Origin: an uncultured Clostridia bacterium
Lineage (GTDB): Bacteria; Bacillota; Clostridia; Oscillospirales; CAG-272
Reading direction: 5' to 3'
DNA: 14,709 nt
Assembly (NCBI GenBank): GCA_946061315.1
Contig: CAMGRB010000008.1
Coordinates: forward strand, 1-14,709
Position numbers and translations under genes: made by a program. This document shows, piece by piece, positions 7,154-14,709 of this stretch. The notes below the pieces were generated by a model, which saw only the letters and a list, made by a program, of their open reading frames with translations, did not search any database and had not been told where the DNA came from. Position 1 is the first letter of the stretch, and each line of letters opens with the position of its first letter.

Positions 7154-7849
7154 ATGTACGCAAAATTTTTTAAGAGATTTATTGATTTTTGGCTTGCGCT
7201 GATTGCTTTAATTGTGCTGTCGCCATTACTTTTAATTCTTACCATCGTGGGTGCGGTTGCTATGCACGGAAATCCGTTTTTTACGCAGTTACGGCCGGGT
7301 AAAAAAGGCAAGGACGGCAAGGAGAAGATTTTCAGACTTATAAAATTCCGCACGATGAGCAACAAGAAGGATAAGGACGGAAACCTGCTTCCCGATGCGG
7401 ATCGGTTAAATGGGTATGGAAAATTTATCAGAAGCATATCGGCTGACGAGTTGCCTTCACTGATAAACATCCTTGTGGGCGACCTTGCTATTGTCGGTCC
7501 TCGCCCGCAACTTGTGCGAGATATGGTATTTATGTCCGACGAGCAGCGCAGACGCCATAACGTGCGCCCGGGGCTTACAGGGTTAGCACAGATAAACGGC
7601 AGAAACAATATTACGTGGGAGCAGAAGTTTGAATACGATCTTGCATACATAGACGGTGGAATTACGCTTAGTAAAGATATTGCGATTGTTTTCAAAACAG
7701 TTGCAAAGGTTCTTAAAAGAAGCGACACCGTGCGTGAAGGCACCGCATCGGACATCGACTTTGGCGATTGGCTTATGGAAGAAGGCAAGGTTGACCGTGC
7801 GTATTACGATGAAAAACAGGCAGAAGCAAAGGAGCTTATGAAGGTGTAA
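7154..7849 (+). CDS. Initiating sugar transferase (PglC/EpsL-type phosphoglycosyl transferase)
   Basis: This 231-residue member of the Bac_transf family transfers a sugar phosphate from a UDP-sugar to undecaprenyl phosphate at the inner face of the membrane, the first committed step of repeat-unit assembly. A single hydrophobic re-entrant or membrane helix lies at about residues 12-37. The family signature follows: IFRLIKFRTMS, SADELPSLINIL with the catalytic Asp98-Glu99 pair, VGPRPQL, and RPGLTGLAQINGRN. The length fits the small monotopic PglC/EpsL class, not the larger WbaP class with extra membrane helices. AGGAG precedes the ATG, and the next gene starts 5 nt after its stop. Beside an EpsN/PglE-like aminotransferase, the substrate may be a UDP-diNAc-bacillosamine-type sugar; this is inferred. 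The charged tail after about residue 190 is extra to the core. Confidence 0.93.
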   Translation: MYAKFFKRFIDFWLALIALIVLSPLLLILTIVGAVAMHGNPFFTQLRPGKKGKDGKEKIFRLIKFRTMSNKKDKDGNLLPDADRLNGYGKFIRSISADELPSLINILVGDLAIVGPRPQLVRDMVFMSDEQRRRHNVRPGLTGLAQINGRNNITWEQKFEYDLAYIDGGITLSKDIAIVFKTVAKVLKRSDTVREGTASDIDFGDWLMEEGKVDRAYYDEKQAEAKELMKV

Positions 7850-7854
7850 TCAAT

Positions 7855-8673
7855 ATGGAAAAATACAGTGTACTGATGTCCTTGTATACAAAAGAGGAGC
7901 CAGATTACTTAACATTGGCAATCGAGAGTATACTTAATCAAACCGTTCTGCCGGATGAAATAGTAATAGTAAAAGATGGTCCGCTCAAAAATGAACTTGA
8001 AGACGTTCTTTTGAAATACAAGAATAAGTTTTCCAATCTTTTTAATATAGTCGAAAGCAAAGAAAATATTGGGTTGGGAAGAGCATTAAATCTTGGATTG
8101 CAACACTGCAGAAATGAGTTAATTGCACGTATGGATACGGATGATATTTCAAAGCCAGAGCGTTGCGAAAAGCAGTTGCAAAGATTTGACGACGATCCTG
8201 AATTATCTTTGCTTGGCTCGTCTGTAGACGAATTTTACAGCACTCCAGATGCGATTATTTCACGCAGAGTAGTTCCGCTAACTCACGAGGAGATATATGA
8301 GTTTGCAAAAAGGCGGAGTGCATTTAATCATCCGACCGTTATGTATAGGAAATCAAAAGTTATGTCCGTTGGCGGTTACAGCGATTTAAGGCGCAACCAA
8401 GATGTAGACTTATTTGGAAGAATGTTGTATTCGGGTTGTAAAGCCGCAAATATAGAGGAGTCACTTTTGTTTTTCCGTTCTAACGACGCTTTGGCAAAGC
8501 GCCGTAAGAGTTGGGAAAATACGAAAAGCTATATTGGTACAATAAAAAAACTGTGGAAAATAGGGTATTCGGGTTTTGTCGATTATTTAACGGTAGCCAT
8601 TGCACAGACGGCGATGTTTTTAATGCCGGTAAAGGTGCAACATTGGATTTATAAGAAGTTTTTAAGGAGATAA
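7855..8673 (+). CDS. GT2 glycosyltransferase, AmsE-like
   Basis: The 272-residue GT-A-fold family 2 glycosyltransferase adds one sugar to the lipid-linked repeat unit at the cytoplasmic membrane. It begins with YSVLMSLYTKEEPDYL, typical of the AmsE-like subgroup, and has the nucleotide-contacting KDG at 40-42. ENIGLGRALNLGL and the metal-binding DTDD (94-97) follow. The NQDVDLFGRM segment around 181-190 sits where the catalytic-base region (often ED) is found; here the Glu is replaced by Gln, with Asp183 and Asp185 nearby. A hydrophobic stretch near 238-258 may attach the C-terminus to the membrane. The ribosome site is weak (AAGG) and the gap to the sugar transferase is only 5 nt, so translation is probably coupled. 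Donor and acceptor cannot be told from the sequence. Confidence 0.88.
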   Translation: MEKYSVLMSLYTKEEPDYLTLAIESILNQTVLPDEIVIVKDGPLKNELEDVLLKYKNKFSNLFNIVESKENIGLGRALNLGLQHCRNELIARMDTDDISKPERCEKQLQRFDDDPELSLLGSSVDEFYSTPDAIISRRVVPLTHEEIYEFAKRRSAFNHPTVMYRKSKVMSVGGYSDLRRNQDVDLFGRMLYSGCKAANIEESLLFFRSNDALAKRRKSWENTKSYIGTIKKLWKIGYSGFVDYLTVAIAQTAMFLMPVKVQHWIYKKFLRR

Positions 8674-8677
8674 GGAG
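8673..8677 (+). promoter_or_regulatory. Ribosome binding site for a GTG-initiated gene
   Basis: AGGAG (8673-8677) overlaps the last base of the preceding stop codon and lies 10 nt before GTG at 8688. The GT2 N-terminal strand (KFSVIVPVYN) starts immediately after this GTG, and no in-frame ATG lies near, so GTG is the likely start. Confidence 0.75.
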
Positions 8678-8687
8678 TAATAACAGG

Positions 8688-9665
8688 GTGAAATTTTCAG
8701 TGATTGTCCCAGTTTACAATGCGGAAAAATTCTTGAAAAAATGTGTTGATAGCGTAATTGCGCAAACATATTCTGATTGGGAAATAATCTTGGTTGATGA
8801 CGGGTCCGTCGATCATAGCTGGGAAATTATCAGTTGCTATGTCAAAAAAGATTCCCGCATAAGAGGTGTTAAGCAGGAAAACGGTGGACCAGGGAAGGCG
8901 AGAAATACCGGATTGGAGAACGCAACGGGTGATTATGTCATATTTTTGGATTCCGATGATTATATTGACCCAGAATATTTTGAACTGTTAAAACCAAAAG
9001 CGGAAAAATCGGACGTTGTTTTTGTAGATGTTCTTCGTGTTGATAATAGAGGAAAAGCAATCAAAAAAGAAACCATGTCATCATATAAAAGAGCAGGAAA
9101 AGACAGCTTTCAACGTGCTATGATGACGGGCAAAGCTCCGTGGGGAGGAGTAAGAAAGACGGTTAGTTTAGATCTAATTCGGAAGAATGACATCAAATAT
9201 TCGCTTTTGCGCATAGGAGAAGAAGCACTCTACAGTTTTCGCATTTTTGAAGCGGCGAAAAGCATAGATTTTTTAGATGAGAGACCAGTTTATATATACG
9301 TGGATCATGATGGGAGCCAATCTAAATTAACGTCTGATGATCCATGGGGCGAAACTGTAAAAGGTTTAAAGGAATTTATTAAAAAAGATGCTGAAAAATA
9401 TGAAAAATTCGCCAATACATTGAATGCGTTTAATGTTATCGCAACGATTGTGTCCATTGATCGTATTACACAAATGTATTGTGGTGCAGAACGCAAACGA
9501 AGAATTCAGGAACGTATGAGGGTATATTTAGATAACTACGATTCCAAATACGGTATTGATAAGAAAAGTCTTGTAAGAAAGGCAAGGGTACTCTTGCCGT
9601 TTGTAAAAATGGGAATAACGTTTCCAATTGTGATTTGTAGCAATTTGCGGCGAATGGTAAAGTAA
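8688..9665 (+). CDS. GT2 glycosyltransferase (EpsJ/WcaA-like)
   Basis: The 325-residue enzyme has the classical GT2 layout: FSVIVPVYNAEKFL at the N-terminus, VDDGS (36-40) for the nucleotide, GGPGKARNTGL, and the metal-binding DSDD (88-91). RIGEEALYSFR around 175-185 is in the place of the catalytic Glu/Asp. The C-terminal 120 residues are basic and end in a hydrophobic stretch (VLLPFVKMGITFPIVI) that probably sits against the membrane. It starts with GTG, with AGGAG 10 nt upstream. It should extend the lipid-linked oligosaccharide, with unknown sugar specificity. It resembles the next gene in the N-terminal domain, suggesting divergence from a common enzyme. The 75-nt gap that follows is the largest inside the operon; I see no terminator in it. 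Confidence 0.9.
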   Translation: MKFSVIVPVYNAEKFLKKCVDSVIAQTYSDWEIILVDDGSVDHSWEIISCYVKKDSRIRGVKQENGGPGKARNTGLENATGDYVIFLDSDDYIDPEYFELLKPKAEKSDVVFVDVLRVDNRGKAIKKETMSSYKRAGKDSFQRAMMTGKAPWGGVRKTVSLDLIRKNDIKYSLLRIGEEALYSFRIFEAAKSIDFLDERPVYIYVDHDGSQSKLTSDDPWGETVKGLKEFIKKDAEKYEKFANTLNAFNVIATIVSIDRITQMYCGAERKRRIQERMRVYLDNYDSKYGIDKKSLVRKARVLLPFVKMGITFPIVICSNLRRMVK

Positions 9666-9740
9666 TGTGTAAAAGTATTAGATAGGTTCTTTGTGAAAAT
9701 AATAATTTCGGCACGAAGAAAAAATAAAGGATAAAATGCA

Positions 9741-10784
9741 ATGGATAAGGTAAGTATAGTTGTTCCGGTTTATAATATGGGCGACAAAATAGAAAGCTGC
9801 GTGCAGTCATTGATAAATCAAACGTATTCGGATATTGAGGTCATACTGGTTGATGACGGCTCAAAAGATGATAGTTACGAGCGTTGCCGGAGGTTGACCG
9901 AGATTGATTCAAGGATTATTGCCTTACATACGGAAAACCGAGGTTCCGGACCTGCACGAAATTTCGGGATAGACCATGCAAAAGGGAGATATATATATTT
10001 TCCCGATGCAGATGATTATTTGGAATCGGACGCGATCTCAATCCTTGTTAATGCTATGGAGAGCGGTGAATATGATCTTGTGGTATTCGGATTTAAGAAT
10101 GTAAACCAAAACGGCAAGGAAATCAGTATAAAGAAATATAGCGAAAGTTCTTTGTATGGAGATGTAATACGATCTCATTACTCTCCGTATATGACTACAA
10201 GTTCCGAATATGGCATTCAGGGGGCGCCGTGGAATAAATTTTTCGATATGCGGGTAATTCGCGAGAATAAAATTGAATATCCACCGCTTCGTCGCCATCA
10301 GGATGAGGGCTTTATTGCAAGGTATATGTGCTATGCAAAACACGTCCATTTTATTGAAGATGTGCTATATACGTATTATGTGAACGACTTGCAAAAAGAG
10401 TGGCAGAAGTATCCTGTGGATTATATTGATGCGGTTATAGGATTGTATGAGAGCCGCAAAGAGACGATTTTAACATGGAATAAAGAGGATCGTCTAATAC
10501 AGGAGATGATTGCCAAAGAATATATTTGCAATGTAATCAAATCGTTGGAGCTTTCGTTTTCTCCGAAAATGAAGTTTTCAGCACACGAGAGAAAGAAATG
10601 GATAGAACAGAACATAGTAAAAGCCAAACTGAAAATTTACAACGTTACCGATACTCTCGGTACATATCAAAAGTTCGTAATGAAATTGGTTAAAAAAAGT
10701 AAACTATCTTCTCTTTATTTAATTTTGAAAATAAAAGTTTTTGCAGAAAAATGCGGACTGTTACGATACCGCCGAAAGAGGTAA
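9741..10784 (+). CDS. GT2 glycosyltransferase
   Basis: The 347-residue enzyme has SIVVPVYNMGDKIESC at the N-terminus, VDDGS (37-41), GSGPARNFGIDHAKG, and DADD (89-92). RRHQDEGFIARYM (184-196) carries the conserved acidic base region. The C-terminal third is Lys-rich with a terminal amphipathic helix, fitting peripheral membrane attachment. The start at 9741 is chosen because GT2 strand 1 begins three residues later and AAAGGA lies about 10 nt upstream; an ATG five bases earlier, in another frame, leads only to a five-codon peptide. The stop codon is two bases from the next start. It presumably adds one sugar of the repeat unit; the donor is unknown. Confidence 0.9.
   Translation: MDKVSIVVPVYNMGDKIESCVQSLINQTYSDIEVILVDDGSKDDSYERCRRLTEIDSRIIALHTENRGSGPARNFGIDHAKGRYIYFPDADDYLESDAISILVNAMESGEYDLVVFGFKNVNQNGKEISIKKYSESSLYGDVIRSHYSPYMTTSSEYGIQGAPWNKFFDMRVIRENKIEYPPLRRHQDEGFIARYMCYAKHVHFIEDVLYTYYVNDLQKEWQKYPVDYIDAVIGLYESRKETILTWNKEDRLIQEMIAKEYICNVIKSLELSFSPKMKFSAHERKKWIEQNIVKAKLKIYNVTDTLGTYQKFVMKLVKKSKLSSLYLILKIKVFAEKCGLLRYRRKR
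10777..10781 (+). promoter_or_regulatory. Ribosome binding site deciding the Wzy start
   Basis: AGAGG (10777-10781) lies 5 nt before the ATG at 10787 and overlaps the end of the upstream gene, whose TAA is at 10782-10784. The alternative in-frame ATG at 10751 is buried in the upstream gene with no such site. Confidence 0.6.
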
Positions 10785-10786
10785 AA

Positions 10787-11953
10787 ATGCAATACAAAGA
10801 TAAGGAACGGGACAGAATATTCCGTTTGATGCAAGCGATAATAATTTTGCCCGTTGTTATTGATTTTGTTAACTCAATGGTAATGAAGTTTTTCAATGCA
10901 ACAACATCTTTATTAACGCTGGCATTTTACGGCATAATGTTGTGTTGGATCACATATGTGCTATTAAAAAGTGGTCTGTCAAGGCATGTCGGTATATATA
11001 TATTGATCATTTGTTTCTTTTTAATAAGCTATCTTTTTGCAGATGATACACGTTCGGAATATACAAAGCAAAGCATGATTTTAATATATGTTTACTTTCT
11101 TCCGGTGGCTTGTTTAATAATTCCGAGAATCAAAAATTGGAGAGAGTTTTTCCTGAGCCTGTCTAAAATATCCTGTGTAGCTATAATGTGCGCAGCAGTC
11201 ATATTGATAAGCGGGGCTTCCGAAGTTTTGAACTATATGGAATTTTCTTATTCATTGTTGCCGTTTGTGTGCATACTGATATATTTGTATTCTGAAACGG
11301 CAAGACCCGTTTATTTGATTTTTTACTTTGCCGGATTGGTAGAGATGATAATATTCGGTGCAAGGGCAACTATCTTTTTCGCATTGTTATGCATTACCGT
11401 AGTAATAATAGGAAGAAATAATTTCAGACAAAAATTTTCAATTTTTCTTATATTTACGATGGGACTGTCAGCAGTATATGTGCTTTGGGATAGTATTGTA
11501 ATTAAGCTTCAATCGCTATATCAAAATACGGGCTCTTACTTTTTGGAAAAGCTTCTTAACGGGAAAATCTTTGAGTCAGAAACAAGAGAAGATTTATCGG
11601 AAAATATTATTTATGCAATCAATAATATGGGTTTTAACATCTATGGGTTATTTGGTGACAGACAATTTTCTTACCCTCAACCGTATGCACATAACTTTTT
11701 ATATGAAATACTGCTTTCTTTTGGATGGATTATTGGACTTGCTATTATCTGCTACGGAACATTTTTGATTTTATCTACTTTTTTCAAGTCAAATAATCAA
11801 AACAAAAAAATTTTAATAGTAATAGCATTATCTTATTTTGCAAGATATTTTATATCCGGAAGTTTTGTTCAGGAATATCAGTTTTATTATTTTGCAGCAA
11901 TTCTTTTGTCAATCAGGAGAAATAATCGGCTAAATGAAAAAAATTATTGTTAA
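10787..11953 (+). CDS. Wzy-like polysaccharide polymerase (O-antigen polymerase/ligase family)
   Basis: The 388-residue integral membrane protein has about 11-12 predicted helices (for example at residues 12-30, 39-60, 67-85, 95-113, 126-143, 152-168, 192-208, 217-236, 306-332 and 363-377). A large hydrophilic loop lies at about 237-300. GARATIFFALLCITVV with Arg193, and YAHNFLYEILLSFGWIIG with His302, match the Arg-rich and His-containing motifs of Wzy/WaaL proteins beside the periplasmic or outer loop. Such proteins join flipped repeat units on the outer face of the membrane. Sequence drift in this family is great, so the assignment rests on topology, motifs and position among glycosyltransferases. 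The 10787 start is 2 nt after the previous stop. The end overlaps the next gene by 20 nt, a sign of translational coupling. Confidence 0.82.
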   Translation: MQYKDKERDRIFRLMQAIIILPVVIDFVNSMVMKFFNATTSLLTLAFYGIMLCWITYVLLKSGLSRHVGIYILIICFFLISYLFADDTRSEYTKQSMILIYVYFLPVACLIIPRIKNWREFFLSLSKISCVAIMCAAVILISGASEVLNYMEFSYSLLPFVCILIYLYSETARPVYLIFYFAGLVEMIIFGARATIFFALLCITVVIIGRNNFRQKFSIFLIFTMGLSAVYVLWDSIVIKLQSLYQNTGSYFLEKLLNGKIFESETREDLSENIIYAINNMGFNIYGLFGDRQFSYPQPYAHNFLYEILLSFGWIIGLAIICYGTFLILSTFFKSNNQNKKILIVIALSYFARYFISGSFVQEYQFYYFAAILLSIRRNNRLNEKNYC

Positions 11954-12824
11954 ATTGAAAGTTGAGATCAAGTATTTGATTTCAAAGATACGTATGCATA
12001 ACAAAAAATTTGACGTTTCAGTCATGTCGATTGAGGAAACTTTGAATAAAATTATTGATTCCGAAATTTCTATTATTCGTTTTGGAGATGGCGAGTTTTC
12101 CATTATGGGTGGGGGAAATGCATGCCTTTTTCAATCATATTCCCATGATTTAAGGGACAAATTAGTTGAAACCGTCAACGACGTTAAAAATGATAAGGTA
12201 CTGATTTGTCTGCCCGAAACAATGGTTTCACTGAAGCCTTTCAAAAAGAGCACGCAAAAATTTTGGACAATTACTTTTGCGGAAAATTATCACACATATA
12301 AAGATAATAGCAATAGCGATTATCGCTATGGAAACGCTTTTGTTTCAAGACCGTATATGATTTACAAAGACAAGTCGCAATGTGAGAAATATTTTGAGCT
12401 GTTAAAAAAAGCTTTTGCCAACAAGGAAGTGGTCATCATCGAGGGTGAATATAGCCGGTCCGGTGTGGGGAACGATTTGTTTTCGGGTGCAAAATCAGTT
12501 GAACGCATAATTTGTCCTGCGGAAAATGCTTGGAGTAAATATGATGAAATTCTTAACGCCGCATTGAAATTGAGGAAAGATAAATTGATTCTTACGTCGA
12601 TAGGACCAACGAGCAAACCGTTAGCTATGCAACTCATAAGAAACGGTTATCGTGTACTGGATATGGGGCATATAGATTCGGAATATGAATGGTTTTTGTC
12701 TAATGCAACAAAGAAAGAAAAAATCAATGGAAAGCATACTGCAGAAGTAGATGATAACGATATTCAGGAATGTTTGGACAGTTCATATATCAATTCCATA
12801 ATATGTACAGTTAAAGGAAATTAA
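11934..12824 (+). CDS. GT-D-fold glycosyltransferase (DUF1792 family)
   Basis: The 296-residue protein matches the GT-D (formerly DUF1792) family in its motifs: SIIRFGDGEFSIMGG (46-60) with the DGE nucleotide/metal motif, VLICLPETM, and EGEYSRSGVGNDLF. RIICPAENAW, TSIGPTSKPLA and DMGHIDSEYEW follow. GT-D is a third glycosyltransferase fold, first described for the enzyme that adds a glucose in serine-rich-repeat adhesin glycosylation in streptococci; other members occur in surface-polysaccharide loci. Here it would add a sugar to the repeat unit in the cytoplasm. The N-terminal 25 residues are basic and may lie on the membrane. AGGAG is 14 nt before the ATG, inside the end of the Wzy gene, which overlaps by 20 nt. 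The donor sugar is not determinable. Confidence 0.87.
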   Translation: MKKIIVKLKVEIKYLISKIRMHNKKFDVSVMSIEETLNKIIDSEISIIRFGDGEFSIMGGGNACLFQSYSHDLRDKLVETVNDVKNDKVLICLPETMVSLKPFKKSTQKFWTITFAENYHTYKDNSNSDYRYGNAFVSRPYMIYKDKSQCEKYFELLKKAFANKEVVIIEGEYSRSGVGNDLFSGAKSVERIICPAENAWSKYDEILNAALKLRKDKLILTSIGPTSKPLAMQLIRNGYRVLDMGHIDSEYEWFLSNATKKEKINGKHTAEVDDNDIQECLDSSYINSIICTVKGN

Positions 12825-12826
12825 AA

Positions 12827-13813
12827 ATGAAGAAAATCCTATTGTCAATAATAATCCCGATTTATCAAGTGGAGGAGTATATCAAAGATTGTCTTGAGTC
12901 AATTATTCATTCTATTGCTAAAGATGGCTCGGTTGAGGTTATTTGCATAGACGATGGATCTACGGATAATTCCGGTTTTATATGTAGTGAATATGCTAAT
13001 AAATATAGTTGCATTACGTACATTAAGAAGAATAACGAGGGGGTTTCTAAAACCCGAAATTTTGGTGTTTATATTGCAAAAGGAGAATATATTTCTTTTA
13101 TCGATGCAGACGACCTGGTTCATCCGGATTATATCGGAGTTGCTCTTACTGCGATAAGAGAAATGTCATTCGATATATGCTTTTTTGAATATGAGGATCT
13201 TCCGCAAAAACAAAATAATTTTGAGATAATCCGCTCGGATAGAGCTGCTCTTTTTACAGGCCATGATACGGGACGTATGGTGTATGATCGTATGTTGCGT
13301 TCGAATATACATTTGTCAAACGTGTGGTCTGCTATATACAAAAAAAACTTTTTGGTAAGGAATGAAATAAGTTTTAATAACAGTTGGATATCTTCTGAAG
13401 ATGTTGACTTTATAAATGCTTGCTTATCAAGAGCGGAAAGTGTTTGTTACATAAACCAATCTTCTGTAATATATAGGAGATACCGTGAGGGCTCTGCTAC
13501 AAACAATATGAATAATTATAAAATCTTGTGCGACTTGCAGGTCAGGATGAAATGGTTCGAGTATGTGACGGAAGAACACATCGGTGATATCAGTTACTAT
13601 CCAAATGAATTTGTTGATATTATGATGTCAACTGAATTAAAGCAACCGTATGGTATAACAATTTTAGAGTATGTCAAAAAGCACCGATATATTTTATATA
13701 AAGCAAATTCCAAAAAAGCCTTAATTTTTAAGAAACTTTCTGTGATATTTGGAGAGAGAATCAGTCTTTTAATAACAAAGGCAATAGTTAATATGACAAA
13801 AAAGAGGAATTGA
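12827..13813 (+). CDS. GT2 glycosyltransferase
   Basis: The 328-residue enzyme has LSIIIPIYQVEEYI at the N-terminus, IDDGSTDNSG (41-50), NNEGVSKTRNFG and DADD (93-96). SSEDVDFINACL (189-200) holds the conserved Glu-Asp base region. It belongs to the same broad GT2 group as the two other ~330-residue enzymes upstream but is clearly different in sequence and more AT-rich. The basic C-terminal end (KAIVNMTKKRN) suggests peripheral membrane contact. It starts 2 nt after the GT-D stop, preceded by AAAGGA, and ends 1 nt before the pyruvyl transferase start, so it is in the middle of a coupled group. It should extend the repeat unit; specificity is unknown. Confidence 0.9.
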   Translation: MKKILLSIIIPIYQVEEYIKDCLESIIHSIAKDGSVEVICIDDGSTDNSGFICSEYANKYSCITYIKKNNEGVSKTRNFGVYIAKGEYISFIDADDLVHPDYIGVALTAIREMSFDICFFEYEDLPQKQNNFEIIRSDRAALFTGHDTGRMVYDRMLRSNIHLSNVWSAIYKKNFLVRNEISFNNSWISSEDVDFINACLSRAESVCYINQSSVIYRRYREGSATNNMNNYKILCDLQVRMKWFEYVTEEHIGDISYYPNEFVDIMMSTELKQPYGITILEYVKKHRYILYKANSKKALIFKKLSVIFGERISLLITKAIVNMTKKRN

Positions 13814-13814
13814 A

Positions 13815-14709
13815 ATGAAGGCAGCAATCATTACTTATTATTATGGTAGCAATAACTATGGCGGGAATCTTCAATCTTATGCGTTGGTAAAGTTTATACA
13901 AAACAACTGCCATATAAATGTCAAACAGCTTTCTTATAAGAAACCGCGGAAGCATCCTTATTCGTTAAGAGATCGGTTATCAAAAATATATCACCGATAT
14001 TTTAAGGACGTTTCGGATATGAAAGGCATAGAAAGAAGAAATCGTCTGATTGCAAAATTTAATCTATCAATCCCTCATACAAATATTATTTATTCTCCAA
14101 AAACAATAGCCAAGTCCGTCAAAGATTATGATGTGTTCATTGCCGGCAGCGATCAAATATGGAATCCCAAGTGGTCCGATAGCGTATACAAATTAGATTT
14201 TGTCCCGAGTACCAAATATAAAATGGCGTATGCGGTAAGCTTAGGTGTGTCGAATTTGGATATGGACAACAAAGAGATATTACGCAAAAGCTTATCGTCG
14301 TACAATGCAGTATCGGTGCGAGAGCAGGAAGCAGTAGAATTATTGACACCTTTATCACATCACAAAGTGGAATGGTTGTTAGATCCAACATTACTGTTGT
14401 CCGTAGATGAATGGGATGAAATATGTTCTCCACGAAAATATGATGATAAATATGTATTTACTTATTTTTTGGGGAACAGTAGTGTCCAACGCGAATTAGC
14501 GAGGAAATTTGCAGATAGATTCGGACTGAAAATTGTTACGATCCCTTATGTGTGCGGATATTGTAACGATTGTGATAAAGAATTTGGAGATATTAAAGAT
14601 TTTGATGCTTCCCCGGCAGACTTTATTTCTTTGATAAAGAATGCACAATATGTTTTCACAGATAGTTTTCACGCATCCGTATTTTCGATACCGAATGAAT
14701 GTAGGGCAG
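13815..14709 (+). CDS. Polysaccharide pyruvyl transferase family protein, 3'-truncated by window
   Basis: The frame stays open from the ATG at 13815 to the window edge, giving 298 codons of a protein usually near 350-400 residues. The N-terminus TYYYGSNNYGGNLQSYAL, AGSDQIWNP (110-118) and TDSFHASVF (282-290, with His286) are clear signatures of the pyruvyl transferase family (PF04230). Characterised members add a pyruvate ketal from phosphoenolpyruvate to a sugar of a polysaccharide or wall polymer, giving negative charge. GAGGA lies upstream and the preceding stop is one base away, so it is translationally coupled. An unusual short Cys cluster (C247, C250, C253) lies in a loop after TIPYV; whether it binds a metal is unknown. 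Some family members have other roles, so the exact reaction is inferred. Confidence 0.9.
   Translation, partial: MKAAIITYYYGSNNYGGNLQSYALVKFIQNNCHINVKQLSYKKPRKHPYSLRDRLSKIYHRYFKDVSDMKGIERRNRLIAKFNLSIPHTNIIYSPKTIAKSVKDYDVFIAGSDQIWNPKWSDSVYKLDFVPSTKYKMAYAVSLGVSNLDMDNKEILRKSLSSYNAVSVREQEAVELLTPLSHHKVEWLLDPTLLLSVDEWDEICSPRKYDDKYVFTYFLGNSSVQRELARKFADRFGLKIVTIPYVCGYCNDCDKEFGDIKDFDASPADFISLIKNAQYVFTDSFHASVFSIPNECRA

Noticed and set aside
9666..9740. Possible internal promoter or terminator in the 75-nt gap between two GT2 genes
   Set aside because: The sequence is AT-rich, but I find no paired -35/-10 with suitable spacing and no hairpin with a T-run.
10751..10786. Extended N-terminus of the Wzy protein from ATG at 10751
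   Set aside because: It would overlap the upstream gene by 34 nt without a ribosome site; ATG 10787 has AGAGG at good spacing.

Overview
The window looks like chromosomal DNA of an anaerobic, low-to-moderate GC Bacillota, most likely an uncultured gut or rumen Clostridia. The reasons are a BspA-type leucine-rich-repeat protein of the kind common in that group, strong GGAGG ribosome binding sites, sigma-A-type promoters, and an exopolysaccharide locus with a Gram-positive (eps-like) gene set. Species-level assignment is not possible from sequence reading alone. All recognised genes are on the + strand.

Region 1 (1-3270) holds the 3' end of a BspA-like LRR protein gene with a regular 69-bp coding repeat. 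It is followed by a two-gene unit: an SPFH-domain protein with a C-terminal double zinc ribbon, and a four-helix membrane protein with a helical cytoplasmic tail. A clear intrinsic terminator closes the unit. Region 2 (3292-5670) is a monocistronic unit with its own promoter. It encodes a 695-residue cytoplasmic protein that I read as a DUF6259-type putative glycoside hydrolase, and it ends in a long 3' region and a strong terminator. The DNA between its stop codon and that terminator may be an interspersed repeat.

Region 3 (5753 to the window end) is a polysaccharide biosynthesis operon that runs off the right edge. It starts at a consensus -35/extended -10 promoter. In order it encodes a DegT/DnrJ/EryC1 sugar aminotransferase, a PglC/EpsL-type initiating phosphoglycosyl transferase, three GT2 glycosyltransferases, a Wzy-like polymerase, a GT-D-fold (DUF1792) glycosyltransferase, a fourth GT2 enzyme and a polysaccharide pyruvyl transferase (truncated). 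Most junctions are 1-17 nt or overlapping, so the genes are probably co-transcribed.

The likely scheme is as follows. The aminotransferase supplies an amino-sugar nucleotide, and the membrane sugar transferase loads the first sugar phosphate onto undecaprenyl phosphate. Several glycosyltransferases extend the repeat unit, pyruvyl ketal groups add negative charge, and Wzy polymerises the unit outside the membrane. A flippase, chain-length/kinase regulators and the acetyltransferase usually paired with the aminotransferase are not visible and may lie beyond the window. The distal glycosyltransferase genes are visibly more AT-rich than the left half, as is usual for exchangeable surface-polysaccharide loci. 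I found no RNA gene, CRISPR array, transposase or phage gene.
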